This document shows positions 47,141-54,479 of a stretch of DNA of 64,000 bases, in pieces; the first letter of the stretch is position 1; every line of letters starts with the position of its first letter. The position numbers were made by a program, and so were the translations under genes. The notes beneath the pieces were generated by a model. It was not told where the DNA came from. It worked only from the letters and a program-made list of their open reading frames with translations, and searched no databases. Origin of the DNA: Candidatus Stoquefichus sp. SB1 (GTDB lineage: Bacteria; Bacillota_I; Bacilli_A; Erysipelotrichales; Coprobacillaceae); contig NZ_LN852696.1 in assembly GCF_001244545.1 (NCBI RefSeq), positions 868,001 to 932,000 of the forward strand, given 5' to 3'.

Positions 47141-47189
47141 CATGATACATGATAACGAAATAAAAGAGAAAGTCTAGTTAAAAATAGAG
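47141..47189 (+). repeat. accessory repeat, copy 2
   Basis: Second copy of 45898-45946 (CATGATACATGATAACGAAA..., AAAGTCTAGTTAAAAATA). The two copies bracket the SUKH-like and DUF6809-like genes. Confidence 0.6.
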
Positions 47190-47364
47190 AATAAAAAAAT
47201 GAGTCATCAAAAATGTGTATCATTATCGATGATTTCATGAAGAATAAAACTCATAGTTAATCATAGAATTGATAAAGATTATAAGAAAAAAGAGCAATAA
47301 CTCGCTCAATAATTGTATATTATATATAATGAAAAGTGATGTTCACTTTGTATGAAAATAGGCA

Positions 47365-47398
47365 ATAAAAAAAGTCGATGAGTTCGACTAATTTTTTA
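47365..47398. terminator. bidirectional terminator beside the attachment site
   Basis: AGTCGA-TGAGT-TCGACT (47373-47389) between an A-run and a T-run. On the minus strand it follows the tRNA-Trp fragment and is probably the original terminator of the tRNA gene. Confidence 0.75.
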
Positions 47399-47399
47399 A

Positions 47400-47417
47400 T
47401 GGCAGGGGCGGCAGGAA
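47400..47417 (-). other. attL: 3' end fragment of tRNA-Trp
   Basis: The minus strand reads TTCCTGCCGCCCCTGCCA: T-arm end, acceptor strand CGCCCCT, discriminator G and CCA. AGGGGCG/CGCCCCT with G73 is typical of bacterial tRNA-Trp. Only these 18 bases match a tRNA; further upstream the T-loop and anticodon arm are absent. This is the duplicated core left by prophage insertion; the complete gene should stand at the other prophage end. Confidence 0.75.
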
Positions 47418-47519
47418 ATTTTGTGTACACTAATAGTGTGATTATATTAAACTATAAGTGTATTTTTATGTATAATTATGTATGTATATGCATATACTTT
47501 TTGGAGTTTTTATGGAAAA

Positions 47520-47541
47520 ATACGGACTTTCATACGGACTT
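47520..47541. repeat. candidate integrase arm-binding direct repeats
   Basis: ATACGGACTT at 47520-47529 and 47532-47541, 12-base phase, overlapping the end of the integrase gene and about 110 bases from the core. Tn916-type integrases bind such arm repeats through their N-terminal domain. Confidence 0.45.
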
Positions 47542-48694
47542 ATAAACATATTTCATCGTTCATTATATCTATTATAGATTGTTCAAAGTCAGGCATCAAA
47601 TGGCTATATGTATTTAGCGTTTCTTTAACGTCTTTATGACCTAAGTGCTTGGCCACAATCATAATGTTTGCATTTTTGTTTATTAGATAGCTCGCATGAC
47701 TATGTCGAAAATCATGAACTTTTATCTTAGGAAGGCTTGCGATTTTGGTATATTTGATTAGATATCTATGTATTGAAGTATCAGGAATAAATCTTACTGT
47801 ACCAAAAACATAGCAATCATCTGTAAAGCCATCTATTTGACTTTCACGGTTATATAGTTTTTGTAATAGTTCTACTAATATATCAGGAATCATTATATTT
47901 CGAATAGACGTTTTTGTTTTGGGTGGAGTGACTTTGTATATAACCCCTCTTTCTCGTTCTTCTTTAGAAGTTTTTGTAGTCAAAGATTTGGATATAGATA
48001 TTCTTTTATTTATCAAGTCAATATCTTTCCAATTTAACGCTTGGGACTCTCCTTTTCGCATTCCTGTTAAGTATAGCGTTGAAAAATAAGTTTTCCATAG
48101 TAATTCATCAACATTTGCGATAAACGCTTTAAATTGCTCATATGTCCAAAAATGAATAGTTTCATTTGATTGTATTTCATCTGGTCTAACAAAAGTGCCA
48201 ACTAGTGCAGCAGTATTTCTTAATAATCCATAATTTGCCATAGCATATTTAAACATATTGGATAATAAATTATATATTGACCTGCTATATTCAAGAGAAA
48301 ATTCTTTCTTGTCAATCCATTCTTTCCATTCTACAATATCGTGTGTAGTAATATCATATATTCTTTTTTGTCCGAAAAATGGTAGAATCTCATTTTTTAT
48401 TCTTCTTTCATTTGTGACAGCGGTTGATCCTTTATAGGTTTGCCTCTTAAATCTAAAATAAGGTACAAACATTTCATTAAATGTAATATTGTTTTTATTA
48501 TCCTCTTTTGCTTTTGCTTTTTCTTCTAGGTGTAATTTATCTGCTTCAAGTTGTTTTAAGAACTCGTCTTTTAATCTGTTTGTTTCTTTTTTTGATTCAG
48601 CTGTTATTTTTTTCTCTCTTCTTTTGTTGGTTTCTGGATCGTGATAATAAAAGCGCTGTTCCCATTTTGTTTTATTTATTTGTTTATATGACAT
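47540..48694 (-). CDS. int: prophage tyrosine-family integrase
   Basis: 384 residues: an AP2-like arm-binding domain (1-60; WEQRFYYHDPETNKRREKK), a SAM-like core-binding domain (70-165) and the catalytic domain (185-384) with Arg in TLYLTGMRKGES, HDFRHSHAS, LGH and the nucleophile Tyr in TLNTYSHLMPD. It recombines attP with the tRNA-Trp 3' end. AAAGGATGTG precedes ATG 48694. It faces the attachment site, as usual for temperate siphophages. Confidence 0.95.
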   Translation of the reverse strand: MSYKQINKTKWEQRFYYHDPETNKRREKKITAESKKETNRLKDEFLKQLEADKLHLEEKAKAKEDNKNNITFNEMFVPYFRFKRQTYKGSTAVTNERRIKNEILPFFGQKRIYDITTHDIVEWKEWIDKKEFSLEYSRSIYNLLSNMFKYAMANYGLLRNTAALVGTFVRPDEIQSNETIHFWTYEQFKAFIANVDELLWKTYFSTLYLTGMRKGESQALNWKDIDLINKRISISKSLTTKTSKEERERGVIYKVTPPKTKTSIRNIMIPDILVELLQKLYNRESQIDGFTDDCYVFGTVRFIPDTSIHRYLIKYTKIASLPKIKVHDFRHSHASYLINKNANIMIVAKHLGHKDVKETLNTYSHLMPDFEQSIIDIMNDEICL

Positions 48695-48721
48695 AATAAA
48701 AACACATCCTTTCAATTGCAT

Positions 48722-48846
48722 TTGCCTTAGACGTGCTTATGTGCTAAAATTAAGTACGTAAAAGGACTTTAGACAGTTTCTTTGCATTAAGTGTATTACC
48801 AGTACACTTTTAACTTCACTGTTACCAGCGGTGGAGTTTTTTTATT
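48722..48846 (+). ncRNA. candidate small RNA between int and the lipoprotein gene
   Basis: TTGCCT (48722-48727), 17 bases, TAAAAT (48745-48750) would start a transcript near 48757. It would hold two stem-loops with the same 7-base loop TTACCAG: AAGTGTA/TACACTT (48789-48809) and ACTTCACTG/CGGTGGAGT, the latter followed by T7 as a plus-strand terminator. The neighbouring genes run on the other strand, so this terminator serves no known gene. Confidence 0.5.
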
Positions 48847-48847
48847 T

Positions 48848-49501
48848 TTAAGACCAAGCTTTTGCGTAAAATTCGTAAGAGTCGTATTTTGGCAAATCAT
48901 ATTCAGATAGTTCAAAGGCAGATTTATCGTTAGACTTTACACTATCAACAAATGTAGTATCGCCGTATACAATTTTATCATCTTTTTTAAGTACTAATGT
49001 AATTGCTACTTGGCTACAATCTTTATCGCTTTTATTTTCTACTTCACCAGTGAAACTTTCATTTTCCTTATCAATGTTTTTATTTGAAATAATAAAATCA
49101 CTTGATTTTATATATTCACGCTCTATGAAATCTTCGTCAGTAGTTTTGATTTTGAATTCAACTTTATCAACTTTTTTCCCTTTGCTTTCAATAACAAATC
49201 CATGAGCTATAGTGTCATCAGCATTAATAAATGTTAATGTTTGTTCATCATTAGAAATAATTTTCCCATCTTTATCATATAACGTAACAGTATAAACTGG
49301 ATAAGAAACGGAAAGTTTCTTATTTGGATTTTTAATAATTATTCCATAATTTAGATAAGATAAGTCATTATCCTGAGAATAACCAGATTCAACAATTTCC
49401 AAATCTTTTATTTTGTCATTTGCTTGGGTATTTGATGAATCATCAGTTCCACAACCCCATAATAAACCTAAACATAATATTGCGCTTAATAATTTTTTCA
49501 T
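48848..49501 (-). CDS. prophage lipoprotein
   Basis: 217 residues. Lipobox LLWGC (Cys 17), then an acidic mature part with two FxLYD-like immunoglobulin-type repeats (YLNYGIIIKNPNKKLSVSYP and SFTGEVENKSDKDCSQVAIT). Lysogenically expressed lipoproteins beside int and cI often block superinfection; that role is inferred from position. AGGAGGAAC precedes the ATG. Confidence 0.7.
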   Translation of the reverse strand: MKKLLSAILCLGLLWGCGTDDSSNTQANDKIKDLEIVESGYSQDNDLSYLNYGIIIKNPNKKLSVSYPVYTVTLYDKDGKIISNDEQTLTFINADDTIAHGFVIESKGKKVDKVEFKIKTTDEDFIEREYIKSSDFIISNKNIDKENESFTGEVENKSDKDCSQVAITLVLKKDDKIVYGDTTFVDSVKSNDKSAFELSEYDLPKYDSYEFYAKAWS

Positions 49502-49513
49502 AAATGTTCCTCC

Positions 49514-50173
49514 TTAAAATTCGTCTCTAGGTATATATACCTTGTTTGTAATTCTTGAAAAACCAACGTATGAAAGAATTGCTTGAACAACGGTAAACAT
49601 AAACCATGCAGGCATTAAGACACAAGCGATAGTATAAAGAATGGCACCAGTCAAAGCAAATCCTTTTTTGTTCAAGAAAAGACCTAATCCATTAAATAAT
49701 GTTGCTAAAAGGGTACAAATTATATGAGGAATTGCTATAGTTATTGCTAATTCGATACCTAAACTTTGAAAATCATTTGAACTTGCTCCATAAGTAGATA
49801 CACAATGATAAATAACATAAATTGAATATAAAACTCCTAAGATAAATGAAATAAGTAAAAATATATTCAATTTTTTCTTTGCTTTTGGCTTTGAGTCACT
49901 TTCTAAATCATCATAATAAAGTTCTTTGATTGCTTGAGTTCTTTTGGTATCATCAACTTTTACTTCATCAATGTTTTTATATGTAACTGCTTGTTCTGTA
50001 ATTGTTTTAACTTTTTCCTCTTTTTGTACTTGATCATCAATGTGTGGATATTGTTTATTTGCCTCTTTTTTTAATTCATTTATTAGTTTTCTTTTTTTCT
50101 TTTTAACAGCATAATCTAATCCGTCCATAAATTCTTCAACGGTTAGCATTTCGATATCTTCACTTTTTGCCAT
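49514..50173 (-). CDS. prophage membrane protein
   Basis: 219 residues: a charged Lys/Glu-rich cytoplasmic half (1-100) and four hydrophobic segments (about 103-122, 135-158, 165-180, 184-203). No family recognised. GGAGG precedes the ATG. It is 12 bases upstream of the lipoprotein gene in the same direction; the pair may form a lysogenic conversion or exclusion module. Confidence 0.6.
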   Translation of the reverse strand: MAKSEDIEMLTVEEFMDGLDYAVKKKKRKLINELKKEANKQYPHIDDQVQKEEKVKTITEQAVTYKNIDEVKVDDTKRTQAIKELYYDDLESDSKPKAKKKLNIFLLISFILGVLYSIYVIYHCVSTYGASSNDFQSLGIELAITIAIPHIICTLLATLFNGLGLFLNKKGFALTGAILYTIACVLMPAWFMFTVVQAILSYVGFSRITNKVYIPRDEF

Positions 50174-50190
50174 AATAATTCCTCCATAAT

Positions 50191-50484
50191 CTAACTTTCA
50201 ATATCTTTACATAATTGTTCTAAATTCTTTATAATTTTCGTTATTGTATTATAGTGGAGTTCTTTGTTTTCATCTTCGTATATGAAGTTGTTTCTTAATA
50301 TGTTAATTATATTTCCATATAACTCCATCTGATGTTGAATATATTTTTTATTAACAATAACTAAATATGTGTTGTTTTTATAGTATGCAAAACCTTTCAT
50401 ATTGCTATAAGGCATATTTATAGGTCTATATACTATTTTGTGTTTCTGTAAAAATTCCTCAATACTATCATTACTAAAATACAT
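50191..50484 (-). CDS. degenerate ImmA-like protein
   Basis: 97 residues from ATG 50484 (GAAGGGATATTA upstream). IVYRPINMPYSNMKGFAYYK and YLVIVNKKYIQHQME follow the order of an ImmA/IrrE peptidase N-terminus, but where the HExxH zinc motif should be there is LYGNIINILRNN. If the relation is right, it lacks protease activity. It lies next to the repressor genes, the usual site of immA. Confidence 0.45.
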   Translation of the reverse strand: MYFSNDSIEEFLQKHKIVYRPINMPYSNMKGFAYYKNNTYLVIVNKKYIQHQMELYGNIINILRNNFIYEDENKELHYNTITKIIKNLEQLCKDIES

Positions 50485-50557
50485 TAATATCCCTTCAATC
50501 TTTTTTATTGTGTCAGCAATTCTTTTGGTCAAAGTACACAACAACTTATTTAAAGGT

Positions 50558-50977
50558 TTAGTCCAAATTTCTTATTATTTTTAAAATTTGATACACCTCC
50601 TCAACAGATAAATCTTTATCCTCATCTAGCAATATCATTAGACTATTCTTTTCGATAATTTCTTTATAGAGTTCTATTAATTCATACTCATTTTTTTCTT
50701 CTAAAAATTTAATTACGAGTTCTTCTTTATTCAAGTTTTTTTTATCTCCTATAACATATTTTGCGTTTAGTTTTGCTTTTTCTAAAACATTTATCTTATC
50801 GACCTCTAATATATCACATATCTTTTCAAGAACAGTTGATTCTATTCTTTTACCATTTTCATAATCTAATAAAGTATCTTGATCAATGTCAAGTTCGCTA
50901 GAGAGATACTGTATAGACATACCTTTACTTATTCTAATCTCTTTTAATATCCTACCAATTTCTTTATTCAGGTTCAT
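50558..50977 (-). CDS. XRE family repressor-like protein
   Basis: 139 residues: HTH (8-65; EIRISKGMSIQYLSSELDID, LLDYENGKRIESTVLEKICDIL) and a helical tail (90-139) with ELIELYKEIIEKNSLMILLD. The tail resembles that of the neighbouring repressor (VDLYKELINNESLILLMD), so the two are paralogues. ATG 50977 overlaps that gene's end by 14 bases. Confidence 0.8.
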   Translation of the reverse strand: MNLNKEIGRILKEIRISKGMSIQYLSSELDIDQDTLLDYENGKRIESTVLEKICDILEVDKINVLEKAKLNAKYVIGDKKNLNKEELVIKFLEEKNEYELIELYKEIIEKNSLMILLDEDKDLSVEEVYQILKIIRNLD

Positions 50978-51428
50978 CTTTGTCACCGAACGTTTCTTTT
51001 TCAAATGCATCAGCAATTCTGATCAAGTTTGCAACATCAACAGGCTTAAGTTTTGTAGCCTTATCCATAAGCAATATTAAACTCTCGTTGTTAATAAGTT
51101 CTTTATATAAGTCAACAAGATGTCCGCCTTCATGTTCCATTAGATATTTTATGTTTTCATCATATCCTTCTTTTAATGCATCAGGATTGTTTTCTAAATC
51201 TTTGAAGTGTTTTTCTTGTTCCCATCCCATAAGATATGCAGGAGAGACATTTATAATAGGTGCCACTGTCACAATTACATCTAAAGGTATCTTTTTCGTT
51301 TTTCCTGTCGCATATCTTTGTAATGCTGATTTTGAAATACCGCTTCTTTTTTCTAATTCGGCATATGAATATCCACTCTTAATAATCGCATTGTATAGTC
51401 TTTTAACTACCGCTTCAACTTCGTCCAT
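50964..51428 (-). CDS. CI-like phage repressor
   Basis: 154 residues: HTH (8-70; SGYSYAELEKRSGISKSALQ, KTKKIPLDVIVTVAPIINVS, AYLMGW) and a helical C-terminal domain without a LexA-type Ser-Lys peptidase. Induction may therefore depend on a partner rather than self-cleavage. It is transcribed leftward from the promoter overlapping an operator at 51466-51477. AGTAGGTGAAAAT precedes the ATG. Confidence 0.85.
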   Translation of the reverse strand: MDEVEAVVKRLYNAIIKSGYSYAELEKRSGISKSALQRYATGKTKKIPLDVIVTVAPIINVSPAYLMGWEQEKHFKDLENNPDALKEGYDENIKYLMEHEGGHLVDLYKELINNESLILLMDKATKLKPVDVANLIRIADAFEKETFGDKDEPE

Positions 51429-51451
51429 ATTTTCACCTACTTTATAACTGT

Positions 51452-51571
51452 ATTATAATATGTTCATCCCATTTTTGCAATGACAATTATACAAAAAACG
51501 TAGATTTATTTAAAAAATGTGTTGACATATCTCTAAAAAGGGATATAATTAAAGTGTCCCTAAAATGGGAT
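51452..51571. promoter_or_regulatory. cI/cro divergent promoters with operators
   Basis: Leftward: TTGCAA (51475-51480), 17 bases, TATAAT (51452-51457). Rightward: TTGACA (51522-51527), 16 bases, TATAAT (51544-51549). Operator-like sites of consensus CYCTAAAAWGGGAT lie at 51531-51544 and 51558-51571 (plus strand), with a partial one at 51466-51477 (minus strand), each touching a promoter. This is the lysis-lysogeny switch. Confidence 0.75.
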
Positions 51572-51588
51572 TTGGAAAGGAGGACTTC

Positions 51589-51864
51589 ATGGATAAATAT
51601 GATATTGATTTGGCAGAATTAAGATCAAGAATTGTTAAACTTGGAAAAACACAAAAAGATTTAGCAAAGAAAAAAGGTTGTACATTAAATACAATTAATC
51701 GATTACTTCATGGAAAAATCAAAATGACTATTGAAGATGCTTTATTTTTTTGTAATGAACTTCATATTTATAACGAAAAGGAAAAATGTAAAATTTTTTT
51801 GCCAGATTCAACCCTAAAATGGGATAAAGAAAATGATAAGCAACATAAAAAAAGAAAGGAGTAG
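51589..51864 (+). CDS. Cro-like HTH protein
   Basis: 91 residues. HTH within 5-60: LAELRSRIVKLGKTQKDLAK, CTLNTINRLLHGKIKMTIED. First rightward gene, driven by the strong promoter at 51522-51549. GGAAAGGAGG precedes ATG 51589. An extra operator-like site lies inside its 3' end (51812-51825). Likely sets up lytic growth by repressing cI. Confidence 0.8.
   Translation: MDKYDIDLAELRSRIVKLGKTQKDLAKKKGCTLNTINRLLHGKIKMTIEDALFFCNELHIYNEKEKCKIFLPDSTLKWDKENDKQHKKRKE
51812..51825 (+). promoter_or_regulatory. operator-like site inside the cro-like gene
   Basis: CCCTAAAATGGGAT, identical to the 14 bases at 51558-51571, about 250 bases downstream and within coding sequence. It could support repressor looping. 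Confidence 0.6.
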
Positions 51865-51914
51865 ATATAGATTATACCTTCGTTGCATAACTAAATCTTC
51901 ATTTTAATCAGTAA

Positions 51915-52117
51915 AAAGTTTGTTTTCTCTAAGTAATGTATCTTAAAAAAGAAAAGACATGCTTATTGCATGCCTAATGCTTTGAAAATCAAATATATCA
52001 ATATCTCAAATACAAGAGTTTCTATAAAAGCTGGACACTTTTTATTAATCAATTTGATTAATTTATGATTCTTATATCTTTGAATATTGTAAGGTGCATT
52101 ACTTGGAGAAAACAAAC
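51915..52117. repeat. inverted repeat and minus-strand terminator, candidate small RNA locus A
   Basis: GTTTGTTTTCTCTAAGTAAT (from 51918 to 51940) is complementary, with two G-U pairs, to 52095-52117. Inside lies a minus-strand terminator (GGCATGC-AATAA-GCATGTC then T-runs, about 51950-51978). A minus-strand frame ends in a short hydrophobic run (TLVFEILIYLIFKALGMQ) with no ATG. The 298-base gap between the cro-like gene and 52163 holds nothing else I can name. Confidence 0.5.
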
Positions 52118-52162
52118 AAAGAAATTATGAATTATTCAAAACAAATTAGAAAGGAGTGGATT

Positions 52163-52333
52163 ATGAAAAATGAGAAATATGAACTTATTGTACGTAAACA
52201 TAATGGTAAAATCATTTTAAATGCTGAGTTTGATGATGTATGTATAGCAGTCATTCATTCTTGGGAAACAGATAGTGGCTGGAGAAAATCAGAATTGTGC
52301 TATAGCAGTCTAACAGAAGAAAAGAAAAAATAA
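52163..52333 (+). CDS. small prophage protein
   Basis: 56 residues, MKNEKYELIVRKHNGKIILN onward; two strand-like halves, no motif known. AGAAAGGAGTGG precedes ATG 52163. Longer in-frame starts at 52094 lie in the inverted repeat and lack a ribosome site. Confidence 0.6.
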   Translation: MKNEKYELIVRKHNGKIILNAEFDDVCIAVIHSWETDSGWRKSELCYSSLTEEKKK

Positions 52334-52352
52334 GATGCTGGAACATCTTATT
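52329..52352. terminator. bidirectional terminator
   Basis: AATAAGATG/CATCTTATT with a 6-base loop between convergent small genes. Confidence 0.7.
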
Positions 52353-52545
52353 CATCAGAGTTTTTAAAACAATGTGGACAGCGAGTAGGTTTTGAAAGAT
52401 GTTTGCTCCATAATCCTTGCTCATCAACATTATCTAAATGGTCAACAAGGACACAGTAGGATTTTGATTTATCTGTTATGCCACATTCAATTTGTAAATT
52501 TTCTTTAATATGAACAACATTATTTATTTTGTCATATAAATACAT
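52348..52545 (-). CDS. small zinc-ribbon-like prophage protein
   Basis: 65 residues. A C-terminal CPHC pair and an earlier Cys 22/Cys 31 could bind zinc. AAAGGAGGTG precedes the ATG, an excellent site. It runs against the early operon, unusual for this region, so it may be a separately controlled lysogenic gene. Confidence 0.65.
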   Translation of the reverse strand: MYLYDKINNVVHIKENLQIECGITDKSKSYCVLVDHLDNVDEQGLWSKHLSKPTRCPHCFKNSDE

Positions 52546-52627
52546 TTCTTACACCTCCTTTCACGCTAATTATAGCATAAATGAGGTAGAGAAATATTCA
52601 AAACAGATTAAAGAGAGAGAGAAGAAT

Positions 52628-52759
52628 ATGAGCTTGTTAAAAGAAATTTTGTTTTGGTGGTTACTAATTGATGCTATTTTAGTAATTATTTCTAAACAGT
52701 GGAGAAAAGAAAGGATTTCTTATTTAAAGAGATTAGATAAAAAAAGAGCATCCACATAG
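52628..52759 (+). CDS. small single-pass membrane protein
   Basis: 43 residues: membrane helix LFWWLLIDAILVIISK (8-23) and a basic tail. AGAGAGAGAAG precedes ATG 52628. Its leader (ATTCAAAACAGATTAAAG) resembles that of the gene at 52163. Possibly a holin-like or toxin peptide; no evidence beyond topology. Confidence 0.5.
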   Translation: MSLLKEILFWWLLIDAILVIISKQWRKERISYLKRLDKKRAST

Positions 52760-52860
52760 GATACTCATAGGAATTGCTGACCACATATATTATACCAAAT
52801 TTTACCACATTATTATTTGTTAATATTTGGAAATATTGATGTAGTTAATAAATCAATTAT

Positions 52861-52918
52861 AAAGTTTGTTTTCTCTAAGTAGTATATCTCAAAAAAGGTA
52901 TGCATTAAAGCATACCTA
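52861..52918. repeat. second copy of the small RNA-like repeat (locus B)
   Basis: 52861-52896 matches 51915-51950 at 33 of 36 bases; then a minus-strand terminator GGTATGC-N6-GCATACC with T6 (about 52891-52912). A minus-strand frame read from near 53000 encodes a hydrophobic run ending ILSTLFLYLLGML, again with no ATG. The rest of 52760-53038 shows no gene. Confidence 0.5.
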
Positions 52919-53038
52919 GCAAATATAGAAATAAAGTTGAAAGAATACTTGCAAGTGTAGAAATTGTTAGGTCTCTAATAAACTTGCTTATTCCCTTTGA
53001 AAACTTTATTTGAAGTGATTAAAAAGGAGGTGATAAAT

Positions 53039-53329
53039 ATGCGTAAGCAATTTTCTAATCTTGAATTATTAGAAGTCATAAAGAAACAGTGGGCTGATAC
53101 AAAAGATATTCAGATTTTGAGCGGGTGTACAAGATCAAATGCAAGTATTATTATGGATAAACTTCGAGAAGAAATTGAAGAAGCGGGCAAAAAGATACCA
53201 GGATATCGAGTAGTGTCTATGAAAAGACTTATTAAGCATCTGAACATTGATGAAAATCGCATTGTCAAATATGCAAAGATTGAATTTGAAATGCGAAAAG
53301 CCGACTTGGCAGAGTCGACTTTAAAATGA
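53039..53329 (+). CDS. HTH-like prophage early protein
   Basis: 96 residues. WADTKDIQILSGCTRSNASI is a plausible helix-turn-helix (20-45) with helices either side. AAGGAGG precedes ATG 53039. It sits just upstream of the antirepressor gene and could be an excisionase or regulator. Confidence 0.6.
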   Translation: MRKQFSNLELLEVIKKQWADTKDIQILSGCTRSNASIIMDKLREEIEEAGKKIPGYRVVSMKRLIKHLNIDENRIVKYAKIEFEMRKADLAESTLK

Positions 53330-53382
53330 TTAAAACATAAATTTAACCACTTCTATTATAAGTGGTAGGGGGATGAAAGTAA

Positions 53383-54108
53383 ATGAAAGATTTATTAAAA
53401 GTAAATTATGATAATGATCGCATCACATTATCAGCAAGAGAATTACATGAATTTTTAGAAATAGGAACTCATTTTAAAGATTGGTTTCCTAGAATGTGTG
53501 AGTATGGTTTTGAGGAGGAAAAAGACTTTCGCTCAATTTTGAGCAAAAGTACAGGTGGCAGACCATCAACAGATTATGAAATCACATTAGATATGGCCAA
53601 AGAAATTGCTATGATCCAACGTAATGAAAAAGGTAAACAAGCTAGGCATTATTTCATTGAAATTGAAAAGCAATGGAACAGTCCTGAATATATTATGAAT
53701 AGAGCATTGGAATATTCAAGAAAACAAGTTGAACGGTTAATGCTTGCCAACAAAGTTAAGGACCAACAGATTTCAGAATTAAAACCAAAGGCTGATTATT
53801 GTGATGTCATTTTGAAAAGTAAATCATTAGTTAATATTGGACAAATCGCTAAAGATTATGGCATGTCAGCTCAGGAACTAAATAGAAGATTATATTTCTT
53901 AGGAGTGCAGTATAAACAGGGCGGACAATGGCTTTTGTATAGTAAGTATCAAGATAAGGGATACACATCAAGTGAAACGATAGATATCCCTAAAAATAAT
54001 GGTACTACAATTGTTAAGATGAATACAAAATGGACACAAAAAGGAAGATTGTTCTTGTATGAGTTGTTAAAAAGAGAAGATATATTGCCAATGATTGAGA
54101 GGAATTAA
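53383..54108 (+). CDS. phage antirepressor (AntA/AntB plus KilAC)
   Basis: 241 residues: N-terminal AntA/AntB domain (10-80; ARELHEFLEIGTHFKDWFPR), a coiled linker (105-130) and a C-terminal KilAC domain (140-241; SLVNIGQIAKDYGMSAQELN, GRLFLYELLKRE). Such proteins counter the CI repressor to promote induction. GGGGGATGAAAG precedes the ATG at a long distance. Confidence 0.92.
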   Translation: MKDLLKVNYDNDRITLSARELHEFLEIGTHFKDWFPRMCEYGFEEEKDFRSILSKSTGGRPSTDYEITLDMAKEIAMIQRNEKGKQARHYFIEIEKQWNSPEYIMNRALEYSRKQVERLMLANKVKDQQISELKPKADYCDVILKSKSLVNIGQIAKDYGMSAQELNRRLYFLGVQYKQGGQWLLYSKYQDKGYTSSETIDIPKNNGTTIVKMNTKWTQKGRLFLYELLKREDILPMIERN

Positions 54109-54109
54109 T

Positions 54110-54268
54110 ATGAAAGAAAAAATAAGTTTTGAATTAATGATTTTATTTGCAGTTATCTTATTTTCATCAAATTTTATAGAGCGTTCAAATGAAACTCAAA
54201 TGATTATTGGATTATTGCTATTAGGTTCATTTATAAGTTTTGAGAGGTATTCATGTGAAAGAGATTAA
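54110..54268 (+). CDS. small two-helix membrane protein
   Basis: 52 residues with two hydrophobic runs (LMILFAVILFSS and MIIGLLLLGSFI). GAGAGGAA lies upstream in the end of the antirepressor gene. Start one base after its stop; end overlaps the next gene. Confidence 0.55.
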   Translation: MKEKISFELMILFAVILFSSNFIERSNETQMIIGLLLLGSFISFERYSCERD

Positions 54269-54404
54269 ATACCCTAGGTTGTTGTTTAATGAACAATATA
54301 AACCAAATGATGCAGAACTGAGAATACGCATTGTATGTTATTGGATAATAGCAATTACAACATTCTTATTAATTCTATATTTAAAAATGAAAGAGGTGTG
54401 TTAA
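54255..54404 (+). CDS. small membrane protein, GTG start
   Basis: 49 residues; one C-terminal membrane helix (WIIAITTFLLILYL, 30-43). GAGAGG precedes GTG 54255, which is 14 bases inside the previous gene. Confidence 0.5.
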   Translation: MKEIKYPRLLFNEQYKPNDAELRIRIVCYWIIAITTFLLILYLKMKEVC

Positions 54405-54479
54405 ATGGAAAAAACATTAGAAAGTATCTTTATTAAGCAATATGAAGATATGCAAAAGGGAGTTGTGTTGGAGAAATGA
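54405..54479 (+). CDS. 24-residue peptide
   Basis: MEKTLESIFIKQYEDMQKGV and four more residues. GAGGTG is upstream, inside the previous gene, whose stop it abuts; the next ATG overlaps its stop. The chain of overlaps is the main evidence. Confidence 0.4.
   Translation: MEKTLESIFIKQYEDMQKGVVLEK

Larger units (their letters stand above)
47121..47539. other. gene-free stretch at the prophage left edge
   Basis: Holds accessory repeat copy 2 (47141-47189), an A/T-rich part without a convincing frame, a bidirectional hairpin (47373-47389), the tRNA-Trp fragment (47400-47417) and 10-base direct repeats (47520-47541). Confidence 0.7.

Noticed and set aside
50980-51447. 155-codon plus-strand frame
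   Set aside because: Antisense of the CI-like gene, Ser-rich, and reads through the divergent cI promoter.
51915-52918. CRISPR array
   Set aside because: Only two direct copies of the repeat, nearly 950 bases apart, plus one inverted copy; no regular spacers. No CRISPR array was seen elsewhere in the window.
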